NCBI RefSeq assembly: GCF_002775205.1
Contig: NC_036451.1
Span: 186,001-250,000 of the forward strand
Origin: Xiphophorus maculatus
Taxonomy: Eukaryota; Chordata; Actinopteri; Cyprinodontiformes; Poeciliidae
Length of the DNA stretch: 64,000 bases
Reading direction: 5' to 3'
Shown here piece after piece: positions 46,373-64,000 of the stretch (position 1 is its first letter; every line of letters begins with the position of its first letter). Position numbers and translations under genes: made by a program. The notes under the pieces were generated by a model. The model worked only from the letters and a program-made list of their open reading frames with translations. It ran no database searches and was not told where the DNA came from.

Positions 46373-47335
46373 GCTGCAGCTTGATGGTGTAATATCCAAG
46401 GTCGAGACCGCAAAGCTTAATGGAACATGAAGTTCTTCCTCTTACGAAATCGCCATACCGTTAACTGTGCTGCCCCCTAACGATGTAGAAATGTAATAGC
46501 ACTAGGGAACCGATGGAACATCTACAACCACTGAGCCTGTGAGGCTGATCTGTCGGATCAAGTCCCGAAAGGGACATTGAACAAAAAATAAACTTTATGT
46601 GGTGCGCACGAGAAAGTTCATTTATTTATTTATTTTTTCAATGTTCCTTTAGGGGCTCCATACATTGAAATGGTTTACTAATATAATATTTATCTTGACA
46701 GTAATTTGATGACTTAAAGAAAATTGTATCTTTAAGAGAATTGAGAATGAATGTTCAGTGTTGTAATGTGTCCAAGTCATCATCAATATCTCTGAAACTA
46801 AAACTAAGAGGCTTGTTAATCATAATTTGAAATTGTAAATATCTGGCTTAAACATGAAAAATTATCTGCTACAATACAGCTGAAAGGCACCTTACTTGGT
46901 CCAAAACCAGACTGGTACCAGCTCAGGAACCTCAACAGGAGCATTATCTTCACTCCTGCCAGCAGGAAATGACATCATGGAGGTCCCTGAAACTAGAACG
47001 CAGCTCCTGTCCTGGATTTAGCCTCTCATTGGGTTCCTCATAAACAAAACTAAGTTTCAAAGATTGACAACAAACACTAAAAATTTTGGTAAGTAGAAAC
47101 AATGCAACAGAATTGGAAGGTGGATAGGACCCAACATTAGAATTCAGCTCTGCCAGAACTTTTTTTGAGTCATTGTTCTTTTTTCAGGCCATTACTGCTC
47201 ATCTGTCTCAGAACAGCAAACTGGCTGTTCTGACAAACAGCAGGTTTGCTAGTTCTCATTAGAAACCTGAGACATAAGAAGTGTGCATTCAGTTTGACTG
47301 TCTGAAGGTAGGAACTGATCAGTTCATTATCAGTT
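46373..47335. other. phb2 upstream region, no gene recognised
   Basis: The DNA upstream of phb2 exon 1 holds its 5' UTR and promoter; no TATA box stands out. No exon or transposon end was recognised. Confidence 0.4.
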
Positions 47336-47339
47336 TTTT

Positions 47340-47465
47340 ATAGGTTTAATTGGCTCTACTGGTCTTTATTTGAGAGAGGTCAAACAGGAAAGTGGGTAAT
47401 GAGAGAGAGGGAAGACATGCGGCAAAGGTCATCAGGCAGGGATTCGAACTTGTGATGTTACAACT
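47340..47465 (-). mobile_element. tRNA-type SINE
   Basis: On the minus strand the segment reads GTTCGAATCCCTGCC, a tRNA-like B box. It then reads GACCTTTGCCGCATGTCTTC, CCTCTCTCTC and CAAATAAAGACC, the order I recognise for a tRNA-derived SINE common in fish. The A-box half is not seen, so the copy is probably 5'-truncated. A related copy lies at 60635-60785. Confidence 0.6.
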
Positions 47466-49123
47466 ACCACAGTTATGACTACTATATTTGTATAACTGTG
47501 GTAGTATTATAAAATATATAACACTATCAATTTAGAGAACAGCTAAGATGAACCACAGTTCAAGGAGTGCATATTTAGAGGACCACATAAAACTGAAGTT
47601 AATCAGTACAGCTGATCATAGAAATATTTAAGCAGATCAGATACGCTTCCAGATACAGAAATTGTTTTAGAATTTAAAACAAAATTATATTCAGAGAACA
47701 ACACAGTAAGGAACAAACACACACATCATGTTATTACAACATTGTATGACTTTAATCCATAAATCCTGTCATATTAAAACACGTGGCTATTTTACACAGC
47801 TCTTCCAAAAGCTAAGAAAAACAGAAACACAATGAATTGATGCAATGTCCAAATCAGAATGTAGAGCCAGGCTGCAGACAGGACATTAACAGTTGGTACC
47901 ATCTGATGGAAGAAGACATAGCTACATACAAAAACAAGCTGATGAATTATCTACATCAGACAAATTAAGAAGTTTAACCTCTGAATCAAGTTGATCTTTG
48001 ACATTAAAGCAAAGGAGCAAAATAACTGCAAAAAACTATTGGTTTGCTGGTGAACGTCACACAAACTACCTTCCAAGAACATCTCAACAGTATTTAAGGT
48101 TAACTCGAGACAATCCGGATAATTCAGTGCTTTGTATGTTTGACTGTGTTACAAGCTGATTTCTCTGAAACCTACAACTATTGTAGTGTATAAGTGTTGT
48201 CAGAAGTATGCCCACCCTCCAGAGGCAGTCCAGAGACGGGTGTCCTCTTCAGAACAAACCCTGACCCGGGCCCAGTCCCCTGGATGTTCTCCAGACAGTT
48301 TCGATGCTCAGATCAGGACTGCCATCTCACCGTCTGTCAGTCTCTATCAGAGCCTCAGAGATTTGATGTATACACAGGGGAAGAGGGGGGTAGTGACCCC
48401 CCCCCCCCCTCCCTCCTTTAGTAGTGGACAAACAGGTGCTAAATAAGAAGTGACTAATTTATCACAAGAGAGAGTTTGGTGAACAAAGCAAAGCAGGTAC
48501 AGGGCCACTAGTTCTAGTCAACACAACATGGAAACATAAGAGCTGTTGCCCTCTTCTGGAGGTAATGGAGGACAGCTTTAAGAAAAATGAGAATGTGTGT
48601 CTTATAATGAGTTGTGTAGTACATTGTGTATGTGTTTAAAATGTAATCCAAGAACTGAACTCATCTTGGCCTATCTTTCATAGTTTAGGCTAATTTTAAT
48701 GGAGTGCATGTCAGCTTTAAACTAGAACTAGAAAATATTATGAGCATTTTCTCTGACTTTCTCTTCAATATAAAGGCAGATGTCTGCCACTGTGTTCCTG
48801 AGTAAATGCTCATTTTTATTCATAGCTTGACCTGAATTAGTGGTCCTGCAGATCAAGCAAAGGATTAGAAGGAACAACATAGAGACGCAATTCAGAATCA
48901 GGGATTTTCTTTTCTTCTTAATTTCTCGTCTCCAAAAAGAAAATGGAACAAAACACAAAGTTCACTGAAGTGATGGTGGCAGCACAGAGGGCTCAGCCTA
49001 AACATGCTGATCCATGACTGTATAACAGGTGACGGCCACAGACTGTAGCTAACTTCCATGGTTTATTTCTGGATCTTGGCAGGACATCAGCAGGTTGGAA
49101 GGTCAGAGGTCAAGGCTCAGATG
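47466..49123. other. Intergenic region between phb2 and pde6d
   Basis: Contains the pde6d 3' UTR at its right end, a 13-bp inverted repeat (47464-47476 with 47492-47504) and a C-run at 48397-48408. Plus-strand TTTATT at 49062-49067 would give pde6d a polyadenylation signal about 60 bases past the stop. The ORFs at 48186-48446 show no family motif. Confidence 0.4.
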
Positions 49124-57999
<8,876 letters not shown>

Positions 58000-58620
58000 T
58001 TCGGGAGTGGTTCCTCTTAGCGTTTCACGGATTCTCCAGAATTTGCTTTAAAAAAAAAAAAGAAAAAAAAAGAGAACCCCCCCCCCACTAAACAGCCGTC
58101 AACTTTAGCCGAGCTAACTAAATCTCGTCCTGGAATAGCGGAACCAACAGGCCCAACAATGAACCATGAACAGTTGGACTACAGGATAAATCCGATTCCA
58201 CTAATGGAATTGGCTAAACACGCTCTGAGTGAACAGACAGTAGCCTCAGCCAATTTACAAGCTATAGCAGCGAGAACGAGCCAATCACAGGCAGAATGTC
58301 ACAGGTGGGCGGGACGAAATAGATTAACGGGTCATCAGGTTCGACGTCACAACGACGCTGCATTCCTTGGAAAGATAAAATTTGAACTTTAAAATCAGGG
58401 TGACTTCATTTTGGGTGGATTTAAAATGTTTCAATCACCAGCCTTTCTAGCTGAAGTCACTGAAACATTACAGAGGGAACAACTAATAAAATATATAACG
58501 GACAGAACTCAGTTTTCACATTGAAACCATAAAATGACATAAATTATATTCCCAATTCCTTTGGACATGAATGAACATGCTAATGAAGGTTTCAAAGCAG
58601 AAATTCAAACTACTGAGCAT
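58000..58620. other. pde6d upstream region
   Basis: Contains the pde6d 5' UTR and promoter. An A-run (58047-58069) and a C-run (58078-58087) lie about 50-90 bases upstream of the ATG. The 77-codon plus-strand ORF at 58159-58392 has no recognised motif. Confidence 0.35.
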
Positions 58621-58649
58621 TAGACATCAGAGGTTGGACGATTGGATAT

Positions 58650-58861
58650 CAGAGGTGTCCAAACTTTTTGTCAAATGGGCCAAAATTGTCAATTGAAAAA
58701 TACTTAAGGGCTACAATTAAACTAAAATCAAGCCACCCAATGGAGACACTTGAAATACATAAAACTTCAGAAAATGAAGCTCCGCTGGAGCAGAAGGTCC
58801 TGTTAAATCAGTATAGCAGCAGAAAGAGCGGGGGAAAAGCAGCAAAGAGCCTGATTAATAA

Positions 58862-58893
<32 letters not shown>

Positions 58894-58900
58894 TCTCAAT
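58650..58900. mobile_element. Partial hAT-like repeat and (TA)n(GA)n microsatellite
   Basis: CAGAGGTGTCCAAACTTTTTG and TCAAATGGGCC resemble the start of a hAT-type fish repeat; its other end was not seen. At 58861-58893 there is a TA run followed by a GA run. Confidence 0.4.
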
Positions 58901-59095
58901 ATAAAACATGATTACATTTATATTTTTAAAAAACGGAAGGTCTGTGAAGAGGGAATCTTTTTAACCCAACGCCAAAATAATGAGCTGAAAGAACACTGCA
59001 GTGACACTGGAAACCTGTCATTGATAAAGGGTGAAGCATACATGAGGACAATGTTTTATTTTAAGAAGCCAATTCTCTTTTCAATATAATTGAAA

Positions 59096-59290
59096 AGAGA
59101 CGGCGTTGTGGAAGTCAGCAGAAAAAGACGAAAATATAATTTGAGTCTTGTTTTATTCTCAATGTCTTCCAATCAAAACCAAAAATAGAATGAAGTAAAA
59201 CTGTTGGTGCCTTCTCACCTCACCTTCTCCCCTTCACAATAAAAGTATACATTCGGGTGTGAAATATATGCCGTACATTATATACGCCAC
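59096..59290 (-). repeat. LTR-like repeat, inverted copy of 25120-25310
   Basis: Reverse complement of the intron-1 repeat of lrrc40 over about 190 bp, with scattered differences. Its edge at 59100 follows a 12-bp hairpin (59074-59085 with 59089-59100). Confidence 0.5.
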
Positions 59291-59399
59291 AGTGTCATCG
59301 TTTTTGCTCCATACACCTGTGTCATATTGACTGAATATAATTCCATTCAAAGAAAAACAAGTTTGACCCCGTAACAAGACCATTGGGCTTCAGTTACAT

Positions 59400-60480
59400 G
59401 ATCAATTAAAGCCGCAAAGGGCGTTGGAGGCCCTTGCAGCGAAGCGCGCCTCCGGCCTCGTGGCAACCGTGGGGGTTCCAGCAACACCACGCTCTTGACA
59501 CCACCAACGCTCTCGTGCAGTTCCCGCAGCCGCCCGCCAGGCGACTATTAAAAAAGAGGATCATTTAATGCTAGCTTTGGACAAAACGTTTGGCTCTTTT
59601 CCTCTTTAATCTTGCCCGGGATTGACGAGTGACGCTCTCCATGGGCGACGTGCAGCGACCGCGTGCTGCTAAAACGAAACAACAACAAAGCGTGTTGACG
59701 TCACAGATCACAGAGTTTAATCTCATACAAAACAATGAACAACAAAGCTGCAGAGGAACAAAGATATGCATTTTATCACAAAATAAGACACACAAGGGAA
59801 GACACACGAAACACATAAGACAGACAAAGGCGCCCACGTGGAGTAAAAAGATGGAAAAAAAACTCTCCCCTCTCCGGTGATGACCTGAAACTATAAACCA
59901 AAAGGGTGTTTCCCTATTTAATATATGCAAAGAAGGCGTACTGCTCTTCGACCAATTAGAACTCCCTCAGGCCCCCAAAGAAAGTTGGGACTTCCTGATT
60001 TATAGCAAAGGTGTCTGTTTTTTATCTAAGCAGAGGGCGGACTACCCCGTGGTCATCTCTGCCTGATACGGAAGATCCCTGGCGCCAAGAAGTCTCTGAC
60101 CCCTTTCGGACTGTAAATTTTATTGCTCTGTGTCCGCGGGGGAGGAAAAGGGCCCTGCTTTGTTTGAATATCTGCTATTGTGAGCTCCCCCATGCTCCAC
60201 AGAAAACTGTTCCAAATAAAGTGTTGGCTATCCCTTTACACATGTCGTAAGATTAAGTGTATTTTAGCATTAAATAATCATTTTCCTTAACACGACACAC
60301 ACTGATGTCTTCTGCAGCGCTCCCTGATGATGCACAAGCGCAGTCGAACTGAATTGCAATTTCAAGCTATTGGGCTCTTTAGAAGCCAAGAAAGGTCAAG
60401 CCTAACAAGTTTACTGCAAATAGGATAATACATGTATGATTTAGAACAGTCTTTCTTCCAACAGAAAGAAAGACTGTTCT
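59400..60480. other. Repeat-like or LTR-like spacer, not assigned
   Basis: GC-rich wording at 59410-59535 (GCGCCTCCGGCCTCGTGGCA) resembles repeat-family edges. The block 59690-60240 has an AATAAAG at about 60217 and could be LTR sequence, but no TG...CA ends, gag or pol motifs were seen. Two overlapping ORFs of 83 and 119 codons show no family motif. Confidence 0.3.
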
Positions 60481-60482
60481 AA
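60441..60482. repeat. Perfect 17-bp inverted repeat, 8-base loop
   Basis: Arms 60441-60457 and 60466-60482 are exact reverse complements (TTAGAACAGTCTTTCTT and its complement). Confidence 0.85.
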
Positions 60483-60499
60483 CTGCTCAGGGTCGATGT

Positions 60500-62290
60500 C
60501 ACCAATTGACCACGTGAATGTGATGAGCTCTGGTCTGTGATGATACAAATGAAGTTTGATGGAGCTGGGAGCTTATGTTGGAAGTTATTCCACCTTGATG
60601 TTTCATTGTGAATGGTTAGATTTGTTTGTTTTTTTTACCCCTCCAGGGTTTTGTTTGTGGGCTCTAGTGTCCCTTATATGAAAGTAGGCTGACAGGAAAG
60701 GGGGAAGGGGAGGGGGGAAGACATGCGGCCGCGTCGAGGACTCAAGGCCTCCAAACATAGGTCGAGTTATCCCCTACGCCACCACGAATGGTCAGATTTG
60801 AGGTTTGGCCACGCCCACATGCTTTGACTTACGAACAATCCTTTGATAACTTTTGACCTTCAATGCCTCAAGACTGTGCTGACTGAGTTTGAAGCCTACA
60901 TCTCAAAAGCTGTAGGATGAATTCACTCAGATACCATGTCAATAAAAAAGACAAGATGGCGGCTTTGATTCAAAATGGTCGACTTCCTGTTGGGTTTGGA
61001 CCATGGCTCCAAGATACTTTTTTGTTGGTCCTGTCAAGATACACATGTGTACCAACTTTCATAATTCTGGGTTAAAACGTGGCTTGGGGCTGATTTTTAA
61101 AAATATTCTAGGGGGCGCTGTGGAGTACTTAGCCCACGCCCAATAGCTATTTGACCGGATTCCTGTTGGTGGGTGGACAAGGATTCATCTCAGTTAGTTT
61201 GGTGCAGCTGAGATCTTACGTGGGAAAGTTATTCCACCTTGATGTTTCATGGTGAATAGCCATATTTGAGGCTTGGCCACCCCCACATGCTTTGACATAG
61301 AAAAATTCCTTTGATAACTTTTGACCTTCAAAATCTCAAGTTTGTGCTGACTGAGTTTGAAGCCTGGATCTTGAAAGCAGTAGGAGGAGAAATGGACATG
61401 ATGGTGGATTCGATCCAAAATGGGTGAATTCTTGTTGGGTTTGGACCATGGCTCCAAGAGAATTTTTAGTAGGTCCTGACAAGATACACATATGTACCAA
61501 GTTTCATAATTCTGGGATAAAGCATGGCTTTATTTTATTTTTATATTCTAGGGGGAATTATTAATCCCTCCACAGCGACCTCCCCTCCACCCCCAATAGT
61601 GTGTGTGGGGGTGGGGGTGGACGGACAAGGATCGATCTCAGTGCATTTGGTGCAGCGCAGTCAAAACATGAGGAATCTAGAGCCAAACGTATGGCAGCGC
61701 AGTGACTTGTTACTTGCCACGCCGCCACGACCACACCCTCCACTGAAAACTCTTGGCGCTTTAAAGCAAGTGAAACCAACTTGTTATTTGTTATATGACA
61801 CAAGGTTATCTTGATTAGGTCAAGAGAGCCAGAGATGGTGCTTCCTGCTCCGGGGCTTAGATGACGTCAGACAATTACGACATAGGATCCTCAGGGATCC
61901 AACCAGGATCACTCATGCCAAGTTTGGTGCCAATTGACTGTTTTATGTTAAAGTTATAGCGTTTCGTTTGTTTTGGCGAGTACGCCAAGTTTGCGTACTT
62001 CGGGGGGTGGGAGGGGTTATCTATCGAGTTTCAGATCTCTGAGACCTACGGTTTCCCCTATCTTACGTTAAGGGCGCTGTGGAGTAGTTTGGCCACGCCC
62101 ACTTGATTACACCGGAATCCGAAAATTTTTCTTGGGGGCCAATTTTGGTGAGTTTTTGAATATGATAAAGCCTCCAAAGGCTGCGCGAAGTGGCGGAAAA
62201 ATAATTTTAAAAAATCGAGAAATCTTGCTAAAACAATAGGCCTTGCCTTCACCAGCGCTTCGCTGCTCGGGCCTAATAATTATCATCCCA
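60500..62290. repeat. Long non-coding dispersed repeat with tandem ~450-bp units
   Basis: Two successive units share, in order, TATTCCACCTTGATGTTTCAT, GGCCAC(G/C)CCCACATGCTTTGAC, TTTGATAACTTTTGACCTTCAA, TTGGGTTTGGACCATGGCTCC and TTTCATAATTCTGGG. Landmark spacing is 468 bp (60845 to 61313) and 445 bp (61061 to 61506). A third, diverged unit start is near 61640. The right edge (GCTTCGCTGCTCGGGCCTAATAAT) is the known edge style of a fish repeat. The GGGGGCGCTGTGGAG and CCACGCCCA motifs recur. No coding frame runs through it. Confidence 0.6.
60635..60785. mobile_element. SINE-like insert within the long repeat
   Basis: The repeat's phrase GAATGGTTAGATTTG (60610-60624) resumes at 60786 as GAATGGTCAGATTTG. 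Between them lies GACAGGAAAGGGGGAAGGGG and GGAAGACATGCGGC, the same wording as the SINE at 47340-47465. This suggests a SINE insertion with a duplicated target of about 15 bp. Confidence 0.5.
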
Positions 62291-62606
62291 GCTCAAACCC
62301 ACCTGAATCAAATGGCCGGATTTCCTCACCATGCTAACCGGGCACGATAACTCCAGAACCTGCTGAGCACTGCTGATTTAAATCATTAGGTGCAGCTCTG
62401 AAGGCTGTAACATGCATGGATGCAACATTTTTCTTTACCAACTCGTTTGAGCAGTCTGGTAGACTGCTGCCCTCAAACTTCATGAAGACAGAAGATTAAG
62501 ACAATGTTACACCAAAATACTTGACAGCTAAAACATTTTTTTCCCCATTTTTTTCTCCGAAAACTTTTTGCGGCGCTAGTGGCTCGTATTTTTTGCGACA
62601 CTAGGC

Positions 62607-62809
62607 CAGGGTTTCTCAATTCCGGTCCTCAGGCCCCCTGCCCTGCATGTTTTAGGTGTTCCCTTCTGCTACACACCTGGATTGAATCTGTGGGTCATCA
62701 ACAGGTTTCTTGATGGTCATGCAATCATTTGAATCAGCTGTTCTGGAATAGAGGCACATCTAAAACATGCAGAGCAGGGGGGCCTGAGGACTGGAATTGA
62801 GAAGCACTG
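62607..62809. mobile_element. 203-bp MITE (hAT-type) with 8-bp target duplication
   Basis: Starts CAGGGTTTCTCAATTCCGGT and ends ACTGGAATTGAGAAGCACTG, so the termini are inverted repeats. It is flanked by exact CACTAGGC at 62599-62606 and 62810-62817. It has no coding content. A decayed relative is at 16548-16715. Confidence 0.88.
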
Positions 62810-62845
62810 CACTAGGCAGACAGTAGTGATGGGCTATCTGAAGCT

Positions 62846-64000
62846 CAGTGTTGTATAGTAACGAAGTAAAAATACTTCACTACTTTACTTAAGTATATTT
62901 TGGAGTACTTCATACTTTCCTCGAGTATGAAAATTTTTGATGACTTTCAGTTTTACTTCACTATATTTCTGAACTTAATTGCGTACTTTTACTCTGATAC
63001 ATTTTCAATGTGTGGTTTAGTTACTCTTTACAAAAAAGCGAGAGAGAGAAACGCAAGTGTTTTGACCCCACCTACTGATTGACTGCAACAAAGTCGGTAG
63101 CCTGCTTGCCTGGGCTTGTTCATCACCACCAATAGGATACACCTGTTTCGCTTCTCCCATTAAACACAAAGCAAGTGTCGCAATCAGCAGCAGCCACATG
63201 GAGGAGGAGACGGAGACCACAACGACTGCAACTACGTCGGCCACGGCTCCAGGGGAACCACCAGCTGGTGATGAGAGCCCATGGCCTTATTTAAACACAA
63301 TACACTCTTTCGTGGGTGTTAAAGATTCGTCGTACCGCATGCAGTGTATGTTATTCCTGCCCGAAGATGTGGAAATTCTATCTTACAAAAACTCCCCGTC
63401 CAACTTGAAGAAACACATCGAGGTAACGTCTTATGAAATGGTTATAATCCTCCTGTTTCAGTAACGATAGCTTGGTCACTAGGCACTATTGTGAAATCTT
63501 GAGCATAACGTTACCTGTATAAATGAACTTTGTTTGGCATTGTTTCAGTTCCACACGTGGTGTATTTAGCTGAGGCCTAATGTTGACTGTAGCAGGCTAC
63601 CTAGACTCCTCTGTTCAAGGGGGGACAGAAGCCATAGCGATAGCAATTTAGACTAAATTTAACGAATATAGGAAAGGCATGCACGTTCAAAACCACAAAC
63701 CATTAACATGTGCTACTCTTTAAAACTGGAACAATTTATTAGCAGGTTTAATTTTGCCTGCACTTGGTTGTGTACATTATTTTAAGTGTATTTGACAAGT
63801 TTACCAAAATATAAAAAATGTCATTCAAACTGCATTTGCTTTGTTTTACTTTTTACTTGTACTTTTCATTACATTACTTGAGTACATCCATTTTTACAGT
63901 AATTTCCATACTTAAGTACAAGAAGTTTCAAATACTTTAAGACTTTAACTCAAGTAACATTTCAGTCAGTGACTTGGACTTTTACCAAAGTCGTATTTTG
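62846..64000 (+). mobile_element. Non-autonomous hAT-type element, copy 2 (cut by window end)
   Basis: Starts CAGTGTTGTATAGTAACGAAG and is the reverse complement of 8660-9870, continuing to the last base, which corresponds to 8716 of copy 1. About 56 bp of the far end are outside the window. The left flank CTGAAGCT (62838-62845) is the expected target duplication but cannot be checked. The two copies are nearly identical throughout. Confidence 0.9.
63198..63464 (+). CDS. 88-codon ORF in hAT element copy 2
   Basis: Same ORF as 9252-9518, with Ala for Val at residue 11 and Ala for Asp at residue 15. The degraded BED-finger block (MQCMLFLP ... SPSNLKKHIE) and the GAG|GTAACG donor-like junction are both retained. 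Function and expression are unknown. Confidence 0.5.
   Translation: MEEETETTTTATTSATAPGEPPAGDESPWPYLNTIHSFVGVKDSSYRMQCMLFLPEDVEILSYKNSPSNLKKHIEVTSYEMVIILLFQ

Noticed and set aside
48186..48446. Overlapping ORFs of 86 and 75 codons
   Set aside because: Two frames over the same DNA, ending in a C-run that encodes proline; no family match or gene structure.
59571..59930. 119-codon Cys-rich ORF that might be a small secreted or membrane protein
   Set aside because: It overlaps an equally long ORF on the other strand, shows no family motif and lies in repeat-like DNA.

Overview
The window reads as nuclear DNA of a ray-finned (teleost) fish. Three vertebrate genes with GT-AG introns can be traced exon by exon, and the sequence between and inside them is packed with fish-type repeats: L2/CR1-like and Rex1-like LINEs, an L1-type LINE with both ORFs, Tc1/mariner and hAT DNA transposons, a Ty3/gypsy remnant and a tRNA-type SINE. 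There is no sign of bacterial or organelle origin. Species cannot be fixed from the sequence.

Layout. 1-6.1 kb: AT-rich intergenic DNA with a Rex1-like RT scrap and a broken Tc1 transposase. 6.1-6.4 kb: what looks like the last exon (minus strand) of an unidentified gene. 7.0-7.3 kb: gypsy remnant. 7.7-16.35 kb: an L2-like LINE (minus strand) split by two later insertions, a 1,211-bp hAT element (8660-9870, 8-bp target duplication) and a near-complete L1-type LINE (10454-15824, 17-bp target duplication). 16.96-19.10 kb: a second, 5'-truncated L2-like LINE (plus) inside a short dispersed repeat. 21.3-21.7 kb: second Tc1 fragment. 23.3-24.7 kb: a 1,375-bp hAT-type element ending 187 bp before the lrrc40 start codon.

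Genes. lrrc40 (plus, 24866-37829, 15 exons, 597 aa) encodes a leucine-rich-repeat protein; intron 5 carries an antisense Rex1-like LINE with a long RT ORF. It converges tail-to-tail with phb2 (minus, 40500-46372, 10 coding exons, 306 aa), mitochondrial prohibitin-2. pde6d (minus, 49124-57999, 5 exons, 150 aa), the prenyl-binding chaperone PDE6-delta, lies upstream of phb2 on the same strand; its intron 3 is a transposon graveyard. The three genes have unrelated jobs and there is no operon-like logic. 58-64 kb is repeat-rich: an LTR-like segment, a long tandem non-coding repeat, a 203-bp MITE with an 8-bp target duplication, and a second, inverted copy of the 1.2-kb hAT element that runs off the window.

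No convincing new multi-gene system was found. The more interesting signals are: the nested insertions, one of which splits the RT active-site codons; a hAT family in which two copies preserve a first-exon-like 88-codon ORF; an unusual number of perfect 12-17 bp short-loop inverted repeats that look like template-switch scars; and the orphan terminal exon at 6.3 kb. Exon boundaries come from reading splice sites, phase and protein similarity by eye; no alignment or database search was run.
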